Positions 1-6,097 of a DNA stretch of 42,100 nt are shown here, piece after piece. Origin of the DNA: Bacteroidota bacterium (GTDB lineage Bacteria; Bacteroidota; Ignavibacteria; Tepidaquicellales; Tepidaquicellaceae); the NCBI GenBank assembly GCA_018266845.1, contig JAFDZO010000032.1:21676-63775 (forward strand). The letters are read 5' to 3'. Each line of letters begins with the position of its first letter. Within the stretch, counting starts at the first letter, position 1. The position numbers and the translations under genes were made by a program. The notes under the pieces were generated by a model that saw only the letters and a program-made list of their open reading frames with translations, did no database searches and was not told the origin of the DNA.

Positions 1-1
1 G

Positions 2-109
2 CCGGAGTGTTGTAACCGGAATAAGGATTTTGCAATGACGTTTGCTCTTGGAAACACTGCGAAGAAAAGGGCTGATGAGCTTATTGAGAATGATTCGATT
101 GGAAACTAA
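2..109 (+). CDS. C-terminal end of an unidentified protein (partial)
   Basis: An open frame enters from the left edge and ends at TAA 107-109, giving a 35-residue tail with a Cys-Cys pair near the edge (PECCNRNKDF) and a lysine/glutamate-rich, probably helical end (KKRADELIEN). The start and most of the protein are outside the window, and I do not recognise the family from this tail. It lies 20 bp upstream of the next + strand gene and could share its transcript. Confidence 0.5.
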   Translation, partial: PECCNRNKDFAMTFALGNTAKKRADELIENDSIGN

Positions 110-129
110 ACTGTTCTATTAAAATAATT

Positions 130-558
130 TTGATAAAATCATACACAATAGTTATTTTACAATTAACCTGTGTTATTTTTCTTATGATAAATGCGCAGGT
201 GCTCCCCGAAAATATTTTTTTATTCATCGCCGAAATTTGTCTCTGTATTCTGGGGCTGTGGGCAGCTTTGCTGATGAATAAAAATTTTTCTATTTTGCCC
301 CGTCCGGCAAAAAATTCAAGTTTAGTTAAATCAGGACCTTTTAAATACATAAGGCATCCTATTTATACTGCCGTAATTTTGCTTTCGCTGATTTGGATTG
401 CCGGGAAATTTTCGTTCATAAACTTATCGGTTTGGATTTTTCTTCTGGTTATCTTATTAATAAAAATAAACTATGAAGAGAAGCTTCTATCCGTTAAGTT
501 TGAAGGGTACAAAGATTATATTACTGAAACTAAAAAATTAATTCCTTTTATATATTGA
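130..558 (+). CDS. Isoprenylcysteine carboxyl methyltransferase / phospholipid methyltransferase-like membrane protein
   Basis: A 142-residue protein with four hydrophobic segments (about residues 5-20, 28-47, 78-92 and 97-112). The central GPFKYIRHPIYT block and the later E-E-K-L...F-x-GYKDY...KLIPF block are the two conserved motifs of the ICMT/PEMT family, small membrane S-adenosylmethionine-dependent methyltransferases; the RHP motif and the following glutamate help hold SAM. The substrate cannot be told. The start is a TTG at 130 with no Shine-Dalgarno; an ATG 18 codons later would remove most of the first membrane segment, so TTG is preferred. The stop TGA overlaps the TTG start of the next gene, suggesting co-translation. 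Confidence 0.75.
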   Translation: MIKSYTIVILQLTCVIFLMINAQVLPENIFLFIAEICLCILGLWAALLMNKNFSILPRPAKNSSLVKSGPFKYIRHPIYTAVILLSLIWIAGKFSFINLSVWIFLLVILLIKINYEEKLLSVKFEGYKDYITETKKLIPFIY

Positions 559-1433
559 AAAAGTTAACACTAAAAATTTTATTCATCTTCTTTAGCGGAG
601 TTCTTATCTATTCCTGCTCGAAAGATGATGCTTCCGTTACGCCGGGCGGGGGATTAGCCGATACATCCACTAATTTTAAATACCCGTTTTCACTAAACAG
701 CAACTGGTTATTTACAACTACGCCGAGCTACAGATACAATCCCGATTCGCTTCAGGCTTTTCTGATAAGAAATAATGTTGATTTGGATTCAGCAATAGAA
801 ACCGGATATACTTATTGGAAGAATGACACCATAATCAACGGCGTAAATGCCCGCGTGCTGCGGGGAAATCACACTTCAACTGCGCATTCGTATAACACTA
901 CTGAATATTATATTCAGACAGATACAGGTTTAGTGAATACGGGCTTTATAATTTCCAAAGGGACAAGTTTTGGACCCTTCAGACCAAACCCCAATGTGAA
1001 AATTTTGTATAACGGTGAAGTTATTAATTCACTTGATGAAATCAGCGCCGGCTCAATATCGGGTTTTTCTTATACTGCTTTAGCAGATACAACATATCTG
1101 AACAGTATAAAATATCCTATTGTTACAAATTTTGAATGGTTTTTTAGAAAAACCAGCGCATTACAAACGCAAAGAAAAAAGTATTTAAGTTATGAACAGG
1201 TTACAACTCCTGCCGGAGCGTTTAATTGCATAAAAATTCAGCGAAAAAACTACAAGGGCAATCCTGAAATTTTAGATTCCACTTTTACCAGTTTTGATTA
1301 TTTCTCTAAGGCAGGATTGGTAAAAAGAAAAACGATAAATGTGCTTGAGTTTAGAAATTCTTCCGACGTAATTATTGGTTATTTGGAAATCCATAGGGAT
1401 GTGATTTTGAATTCTGTTAATATTGCTCCCTGA
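555..1433 (+). CDS. Predicted lipoprotein of unknown function
   Basis: A 292-residue protein with a signal peptide and lipobox (LIYS followed by Cys21), then an acidic KDD stretch, so it should be a lipoprotein on the inner or outer membrane. The rest is a soluble, Tyr/Asn/Thr-rich and probably beta-rich domain with no motif I can name; blocks such as NSNWLF and the C-terminal GYLEIHRD resemble hypothetical lipoproteins of Bacteroidota-like bacteria. The TTG start at 555 overlaps the stop of the methyltransferase gene by four bases, so the two are probably one transcript. The long repeat array begins directly downstream. Confidence 0.75.
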   Translation: MKKLTLKILFIFFSGVLIYSCSKDDASVTPGGGLADTSTNFKYPFSLNSNWLFTTTPSYRYNPDSLQAFLIRNNVDLDSAIETGYTYWKNDTIINGVNARVLRGNHTSTAHSYNTTEYYIQTDTGLVNTGFIISKGTSFGPFRPNPNVKILYNGEVINSLDEISAGSISGFSYTALADTTYLNSIKYPIVTNFEWFFRKTSALQTQRKKYLSYEQVTTPAGAFNCIKIQRKNYKGNPEILDSTFTSFDYFSKAGLVKRKTINVLEFRNSSDVIIGYLEIHRDVILNSVNIAP

Positions 1434-1477
1434 TAATAAAACCCGTGCCGGGAAATCAGATTTTAAAATTTTTTTTT

Positions 1478-1553
1478 CCCAAGCCGGAGCTTGTGAGGGG
1501 ATTAACAACTTATACCATATTAGATACTCCGTCCCAAGCCCCTGTTTGGGATG
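1478..1553. repeat. Degenerate CCCAAGC-type palindromes at the edge of the array
   Basis: Two imperfect members of a palindrome family lie here: CCCAAGCCGGAGCTTG at 1478-1493 (arms CAAGC and GCTTG around a short centre) and a CCGTCCCAAGC / GTTTGGGATGG pair at about 1529-1553. The segment after the second copy (GAACCAAAATACCGTCTCAT, about 1557-1576) recurs at about 2329-2348 inside the array, so this edge belongs to the same duplicated material. No gene is seen between 1434 and 1584. Confidence 0.6.
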
Positions 1554-1943
1554 GAGAACCAAAATACCGTCTCATCTGCTAGCGTAGAGACGCAACGTAT
1601 TGCGTCTCTATAAACTCACATTACTCGACAAAAAATTACATGAAACCTGAAGTAAAAGACATGTAGTGAGTCCTAATGGCTTAAACACTATTTCATCTAC
1701 TAGCGTAGAGACGCAACGTATTGCGTCTCTACAGACTCACATCACACAACAAAATTTACTTGAGAGATAGTTAAAACGTGCAGCGAGCCTTAATGGAGTG
1801 AATACTATTCCATCTTCTAGCGTAGAGACGCAATACGTTGCGTCTCTACAAACTTACGTTACTCGACAAAAAATTACATGAAACATGAAGTAAAAGACAT
1901 GCAGTGAGTCCTAATGGCTTAAACACTATTTCATCTACTAGCG

Positions 1944-2046
1944 TAGAGACGCAATACGTTGCGTCTCTAGATTATTTCTCATTCCCAAACCCCTGTTTGG
2001 GAATGTTTACAAGCTCATTGCCGTCCCAAACGGGGGTTTGGGACGG
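1944..2046. repeat. 103-bp composite repeat, copy 1 (three hairpins)
   Basis: Besides the 26-bp hairpin at 1944-1969, this block carries two more palindromes: ATTCCCAAAC / GTTTGGGAAT around CCCT at 1981-2004, and CCGTCCCAAAC / GTTTGGGACGG around GGGG at 2021-2046. The whole block recurs without visible change 280 bp downstream. The two extra palindromes share a CCCAAAC arm and look like a second hairpin family inserted into, or captured by, the array. Confidence 0.9.
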
Positions 2047-2223
2047 AGTAATGGAAACGTGCAGCGAGCCTTAATGGAGTGAATACTATTTCATCTTCTA
2101 GCGTAGAGACGCAACGTTTTGCGTCTCTACAAACTCATATCACACGACAAAAATTTATTTTGAAGAGATAATTAAAACTTGCAGCGAGCCTTAATAGAGT
2201 GAATACTATTCCATCTTCTAGCG

Positions 2224-2326
2224 TAGAGACGCAATACGTTGCGTCTCTAGATTATTTCTCATTCCCAAACCCCTGTTTGGGAATGTTTACAAGCTCATTG
2301 CCGTCCCAAACGGGGGTTTGGGACGG
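2224..2326. repeat. 103-bp composite repeat, copy 2
   Basis: An exact-looking copy of 1944-2046: hairpin at 2224-2249, ATTCCCAAAC palindrome at 2261-2284, CCGTCCCAAAC palindrome at 2301-2326. Sequence diverges right after the copy: copy 1 continues into the GCAGCGAGCC spacer type, copy 2 into GAACCAAAATACC. Confidence 0.9.
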
Positions 2327-2761
2327 AGAACCAAAATACCGTCTCATCTTCTAGGGTAGAGACGCAACGTATTGCGTCTCTACAAAATCACATCACACGA
2401 CGAAAAATTATGTGATAAAACACGCAGTGTGTCCTAATGACTTAAATACTATTCCATCTTCTAGCGTAGAGACGCAACGTATTGCGTCTCTACAAACTCA
2501 CATTACTCGATGAAAAATTACTTGAAGAGATAAGTAAAACGCGTAAAGAGCCTTAATGGAGTAAATACTATTTCATCTGTTAGCGTAGAGACGCAACGTA
2601 TTGCGTCTCTACAGACTCACATCACACAACGAAAATTTACTTGAAGAGATAATTAAAACTTGCAAAGAGCCTTAATGGAGTAAATACTATTTCATCTTCT
2701 AGCGTAGAGACGCAACGTATTGCGTCTCTACAGACATCTGGAATACGGAAACAAACTTGCT

Positions 2762-2789
2762 AACTAACTTTCGAGATTAGTTCTTTTTT
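2762..2789 (+). terminator. Possible weak terminator after the array
   Basis: A 6-bp stem AACTAA (2762-2767) / TTAGTT (2777-2782) is followed by C and six T. The stem is short, so this is a tentative rho-independent terminator reading rightward, which would separate array transcripts from the metal operon. Confidence 0.3.
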
Positions 2790-2800
2790 GTCAGTTTATA

Positions 2801-2824
2801 ATTCACAAGCCGGAGCTTTGGAAT
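2801..2824. repeat. Dispersed 24-bp palindrome (decayed copy)
   Basis: ATTCACAAGC / GCTTTGGAAT around CGGA. It fits a decayed version of a palindrome with arms ATTCCCAAGC / GCTTGGGAAT, other pieces of which are at 1478-1493 and, in reverse, at 17417-17436. Confidence 0.5.
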
Positions 2825-2876
2825 TAGTTAGGGTTTAATTTAGTTTAGAAACTCATAGAGGGGTGTTGTTTTAAAG

Positions 2877-2907
2877 TTTGTCAATATTTCCCCCGGTAAT
2901 AACTTAG
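2877..2907 (+). promoter_or_regulatory. Candidate Bacteroidota-type promoter of the metal operon
   Basis: TTTG at 2877-2880 and TAACTTAG at 2900-2907 are 19 bp apart. This fits the TTTG-N19-21-TAnnTTTG promoter known in Bacteroidota, with one mismatch in the -7 element. It would start transcription about 40 bp before the first gene of the Cys-rich operon. Pattern match only. Confidence 0.35.
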
Positions 2908-2953
2908 TCCCGGAAAATTGGATTTTTTATGACTTATTTTATGTTTAAATTTT

Positions 2954-3364
2954 ATGCAGATGGTTAATAAAAAAACATACAAAAAATTTTTAGTTCTTCT
3001 TATAATCGGAATATTTACTATGGTAAATCTTTCTATTGTAAGCAGTGTTGTATGTTCCATGAAAGATATGTCAGATTGCTGCTGCAAGCACAAGACTGAA
3101 ACGAAAAGCTGCTGTGCAAATAAAAAAGAAGTGAAGCTCGTAAGGCACTGCGCCTGTGAAATGAAGGAAGCTAATACTGACCCTGCCGAAGTTCAAACGA
3201 TATTTCACTCAAAGTCCGGTTCAAATGAGCTAAAGATTTTTAACACAGAAAAAAACTTTGACGGGAAAGAAAATGATAAATTCTTTTCAGATTTCAAAGC
3301 AGTTACACACCATATACTTCCTCACAAAGATATAAATACTTTCAAATGCGTTCTTCGGATTTAG
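2954..3364 (+). CDS. Small Cys-rich membrane-anchored or secreted protein
   Basis: A 136-residue protein with one N-terminal hydrophobic segment (about residues 12-33) acting as a signal or anchor, then a short Cys-rich stretch: C34, C42-C43-C44, C53-C54, C66 and C68, with H46 and H65 nearby. The rest is charged and carries a His pair near the C-terminus (VTHHILPH). No named family is recognised. The clustered thiols plus histidines and the two downstream metal-type genes suggest a soft-metal-binding role (copper, mercury, zinc or similar) outside the cytoplasm; this is inference. An in-frame ATG at 2960 is an equally possible start. It is the first gene of a three-gene set, 59 bp before the next. 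Confidence 0.7.
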   Translation: MQMVNKKTYKKFLVLLIIGIFTMVNLSIVSSVVCSMKDMSDCCCKHKTETKSCCANKKEVKLVRHCACEMKEANTDPAEVQTIFHSKSGSNELKIFNTEKNFDGKENDKFFSDFKAVTHHILPHKDINTFKCVLRI

Positions 3365-3423
3365 AATTTTAAAATTTCTCAAAAAATTTTTAAATGAATT
3401 TTCTAAATCTAAATTTTAATTTT

Positions 3424-4152
3424 ATGAAGACCAGAGTTTTTTTAAGCGCATTGGCGTTGGCAATGCTGACGGTTGCGTTCTTATATAATACTTCCTATAG
3501 CGGGGAAAAATCATGCAGCTGTACAAACTGCGTTTGTGTATCATGCAATTGCAGCGAAGCAAACTGCTCTGCAGGCAACTGCTCGAACTGCTGCGAAAAT
3601 AACTGCTGTGCTGCTGGAAACTGCGAAAATAACTGCTGCGCATCAAAAAATAATGCGGGCGGAGCTGCTGTTTCAGCTTCCTGCTGCTGCACGGATTGCA
3701 AATGTGATAACTGTACCTGCGCAACAAATTGCTGCGGAGAAAACGGATGCAAAGGATGCAAGGATAATAAATGCTGCACTGAGGGAAAGTGCAAAGATGC
3801 TTCCTGCTGTAAAGACAGCAAAACTACCGGCGGAGTGCCGAATGATGAATTGGTATGCGTTGTATCAGGCGAAAAAATTGAAAAGGGAAAAGAAATTGTT
3901 TTCAGTTACCTGAACAAAGATTATAAATTTTGCTGTGAAAACTGCGTAAAAAGTTTTAAGAATGAACCGATTAAATATGTAAAGGAAACATTAAATTGTC
4001 CCGTTATGAACGAGCCTGTAAAGGAAAGTGTTTTCACGATGCACAATGACACAAAATATTATTTCTGCTGCAAAATGTGCATAAAGGATTTTAAGGCAGA
4101 TCCCGATAAATATTTAAAGAAAAACGAAACAGAGCCAAAAAACGATAAATAA
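3424..4152 (+). CDS. Secreted metallothionein-like Cys-rich protein with two YHS-like domains
   Basis: A 242-residue protein. Residues 1-26 form a signal peptide or anchor. Residues 31-135 contain 31 cysteines in CxC, CC and CxxC spacings, many in near-repeats such as GNCENNCC, which is metallothionein-like in composition. Two YHS-like metal-binding domains follow at about 140-189 and 190-232, each with an early Cys (LVCVVSGE; LNCPVMNE) and a late CCxxC (FCCENC; FCCKMC). Total 39 Cys. Known YHS domains occur in copper and other metal pumps and chaperones; here a secreted metal buffer or carrier is inferred. The ATG at 3424 was chosen over one at 3394 because the extra ten residues (MNFLNLNFNF) are low-complexity and precede a normal signal peptide. 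The stop abuts the next ATG. Confidence 0.8.
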   Translation: MKTRVFLSALALAMLTVAFLYNTSYSGEKSCSCTNCVCVSCNCSEANCSAGNCSNCCENNCCAAGNCENNCCASKNNAGGAAVSASCCCTDCKCDNCTCATNCCGENGCKGCKDNKCCTEGKCKDASCCKDSKTTGGVPNDELVCVVSGEKIEKGKEIVFSYLNKDYKFCCENCVKSFKNEPIKYVKETLNCPVMNEPVKESVFTMHNDTKYYFCCKMCIKDFKADPDKYLKKNETEPKNDK

Positions 4153-4602
4153 ATGAAAAAATTATCTCTGATAATATTGTTTATAATCATCCCTCTTACT
4201 GTAAGCTATTCGCAGGTTACTCAGGCAGTTGTAGGCGTTGACGGATTTACATGTTCGCTTTGCGCAAAAGGCGTGGAAGAGCAGTTCCGCTCAATGGATT
4301 TCGTTAAATCGGTTAAGGTTGACCTGAAGAAAACTACGTTCACAATTGTTTTCAAAAAGGACATCAATATAGATATTAACAAATTAAGAGACGGAGTAAC
4401 TGACGGCGGATTTTCATTAAGAGATATTTTGATAAAGGCAGAAGGAAAATATGAAAAAAATCATCTGGTAACCGGAAACACACCTGATCTGGTATTAAAA
4501 AATCTTAACGCCGATTATACTGACGGAGACAGGATTTCAATATCGGGGTTTGTGAGCTTATCGGATAATTCGGTTAAAGTAAAGCAGGCAAAAAAGATAT
4601 AA
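4153..4602 (+). CDS. Secreted heavy-metal-associated (HMA) domain protein, MerP-like
   Basis: A 149-residue protein with a signal peptide (residues 1-20, SYS-Q cleavage-like) followed by an HMA ferredoxin-like domain (about 23-90). The binding loop is GFTCSLCAKGVEEQ with C34 and C37, as in MerP and copper chaperones, although the usual MxCxxC methionine is a phenylalanine. Residues after about 100 form a short tail without a known motif. HMA domains bind and pass single metal ions such as Cu(I) or Hg(II). The ATG follows directly on the stop of the YHS-domain gene, so the two are probably translationally coupled and act together outside the cytoplasm. A clear terminator follows, ending the operon. 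Confidence 0.85.
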   Translation: MKKLSLIILFIIIPLTVSYSQVTQAVVGVDGFTCSLCAKGVEEQFRSMDFVKSVKVDLKKTTFTIVFKKDINIDINKLRDGVTDGGFSLRDILIKAEGKYEKNHLVTGNTPDLVLKNLNADYTDGDRISISGFVSLSDNSVKVKQAKKI

Positions 4603-4628
4603 GAATTTTTTCAGGCTAATTTTCATAC

Positions 4629-4664
4629 AACCTCTTCCTGAGAAATCGGGAAGAGGTTTTTTTT
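4629..4664 (+). terminator. Rho-independent terminator of the metal operon
   Basis: A perfect 10-bp stem AACCTCTTCC (4629-4638) / GGAAGAGGTT (4649-4658) with a 10-base loop, running into eight T (4657-4664). It lies 26 bp after the HMA gene. Confidence 0.9.
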
Positions 4665-4726
4665 AATCCAAAAATATGCTCTCATAAAGCGAAACGATTT
4701 TTACCTATTTTGCGTTTAACATACTA

Positions 4727-6061
4727 ATGGCATCACCGAAAATTTTATTTTTTGTATTCTTTTTTCTTATTGTCGGATTAATACAGTCGTTTGCGTTTTG
4801 GTCGTTCAAAAAGTTCACGAAAAAAAATCCTTACATTCCGTTCATTCCGAAAAATAGGTTAAGAGGGAAGATTTGGACAGTGCTTACAGTGCTTCCGTTT
4901 ATTATTTTCAACTTACCTTATATCTATCTTGTAACAAATCACATGGATTTCAGCACGCTTCCCCAGTGGCTGTACAAGCTGTATGTGATTCCTTTTTTTA
5001 TCTTTCAGGCGGCGATAATTTTTCTTGGGATTCTGTTTCTCGTGATGAAACTGGTAAAACTGCCTTTTTTGCTTTTCTATTACATCACCAATAAAATCAG
5101 GTTTTTTAAGCAAAAATATTCCGCGTATAAAGAAAATAAAGCGTATCAAAAATTTGATGATTCGCGAAGAAGGTTCATAAAAGCTGGCGGAGTGCTTTTA
5201 ACGGGATATGCTTTTACAAGCGCATCAATCGGAGTTTTAAGAAAAGACGAGTATGTTGTAACAAATCAGGAAGTGTTTATTGAAAATCTCCCTATGGAGC
5301 TTAACGGATTAAGAGTGCTGCTTATCAGCGATATTCACTCCGGTCCTTATATGCAGGAAGGGCAGATGAAGCATTATTGCGATGTGCTTAACAGCTACAA
5401 TGCAGACATTATATTAATTCCCGGCGACCTTACGAATTCACAAAGGACTGAGGCTGCGCCTTTTACAAAGGCGTTTCGCGATATAAAGGCAAAGCATGGA
5501 GTTTATGCCACCTTAGGTAATCATGATTATTTTCATGATGCCGAATATGTGGCAAAAGCTGTGATTAACGAAACTCCGGTGAAGCTGATGAGAAACGAAA
5601 GCAGAATTATTGAAATTAACAATAAGAAACTGCTGCTCATGGGAATGGAAGATACAAGAACCAGCGGCGCAAACCTTGACCCTGTAGTGTATCAATATTT
5701 TGATAAGACAGTTGCAGGAGCCAAAGACCTTGTTAAATCCGGCAACATAGAGTTTGATTCCATCCCGAAAATTTTATTGTATCACAAGCCGTATTTCTTT
5801 GAAGATTTTTCAAAAGAGAAGATTGATTTGACGGTCAGCGGTCATACACACGGGGGACAAATAGTTTTTGCAAAGTACGGAAACTTCAATCTTTCAATAG
5901 CAGCTGCGGTGAGCAAATACGTAGAAGGGTTTTTTACAAACGGAAGCAATAATATGTACGTAAGCAGAGGAATCGGCGCAGTGGGTCTGCCGCTGAGGTT
6001 AAACTGCCCTCCTGAAATTACAATTCTGACATTAAAACAAAAAAGCCCTGCAGAAAACTAA
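4727..6061 (+). CDS. Membrane-anchored metallophosphoesterase (YkuE/YaeI type)
   Basis: A 444-residue protein with three or four N-terminal membrane segments (about 5-25, 48-70, 85-120), a linker with a twin-arginine-like motif (SRRRFIKAGG, 147-155) plus another hydrophobic stretch, and a calcineurin-like phosphoesterase domain from about 195. All metal-binding motifs are present: SDIHSG (D202, H204), GDLTN (D234), GNHD (N265, H266) and the distal SGHTHGGQ. The YkuE/YaeI branch includes enzymes acting on lipid-linked or UDP-sugar-lipid substrates; the substrate here is unknown. The catalytic domain should face the periplasm. It stands alone between the metal-operon terminator and a shared bidirectional terminator. 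Confidence 0.85.
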   Translation: MASPKILFFVFFFLIVGLIQSFAFWSFKKFTKKNPYIPFIPKNRLRGKIWTVLTVLPFIIFNLPYIYLVTNHMDFSTLPQWLYKLYVIPFFIFQAAIIFLGILFLVMKLVKLPFLLFYYITNKIRFFKQKYSAYKENKAYQKFDDSRRRFIKAGGVLLTGYAFTSASIGVLRKDEYVVTNQEVFIENLPMELNGLRVLLISDIHSGPYMQEGQMKHYCDVLNSYNADIILIPGDLTNSQRTEAAPFTKAFRDIKAKHGVYATLGNHDYFHDAEYVAKAVINETPVKLMRNESRIIEINNKKLLLMGMEDTRTSGANLDPVVYQYFDKTVAGAKDLVKSGNIEFDSIPKILLYHKPYFFEDFSKEKIDLTVSGHTHGGQIVFAKYGNFNLSIAAAVSKYVEGFFTNGSNNMYVSRGIGAVGLPLRLNCPPEITILTLKQKSPAEN

Positions 6062-6075
6062 TCTGCAGAGCTTTT
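6044..6075. terminator. Bidirectional terminator between convergent genes
   Basis: Stem AGCCCTGCAG (6044-6053) / CTGCAGAGCT (6063-6072) with one mismatch and a 9-base loop that contains the stop codon of the phosphoesterase. T-rich tails occur on both sides (TTTT rightward, a run of A that reads as T on the minus strand), so it can stop both this gene and the convergent minus-strand operon. Confidence 0.75.
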
Positions 6076-6097
6076 CTATATTGTTTAACTTCTTTTA

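Larger units (their letters stand above)
1585..2730. repeat. Tandem array of ten 26-bp hairpins with a period near 120 bp
   Basis: Ten copies of a perfect inverted repeat, arms TAGAGACGCAA and TTGCGTCTCTA around a 4-bp centre, occur at 1585-1610, 1706-1731, 1823-1848, 1944-1969, 2104-2129, 2224-2249, 2357-2382, 2467-2492, 2586-2611 and 2705-2730. Start-to-start steps are 121, 117, 121, 160, 120, 133, 110, 119 and 119 bp. The intervening DNA is also repeated: each spacer has an ACTCACATYACNCRACRAAAA-like beginning (a consensus), a middle related to GCAGCGAGCCTTAATGGAGT, and ends near ATTTCATCTTCTAGCG. Two spacer subtypes can be told apart, one near 1611-1705 and 1849-1943, another near 1732-1822, 2130-2223, 2493-2585 and 2612-2704. 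No convincing ORF is present. Confidence 0.95.

Noticed and set aside
1272..1562. 96-residue minus-strand ORF
   Set aside because: It lies antisense to the lipoprotein end and runs into the repeat edge; no domain and no start context.
1585..2730. CRISPR array
   Set aside because: Repeats are 26-bp perfect palindromes, and the roughly 93-bp spacers are themselves homologous to each other; CRISPR spacers are 25-45 bp and unrelated. No cas gene is near.
3394..3423. Upstream ATG of the metallothionein-YHS gene
   Set aside because: It adds MNFLNLNFNF, AT-rich and not signal-peptide-like, before a normal signal peptide starting at 3424.
3422..3913. Several ORFs in other frames of the Cys-rich gene
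   Set aside because: They reflect the biased repeated TGC codons (poly Ala/Gln/Ser in other frames); the main frame has signal peptide and YHS domains.
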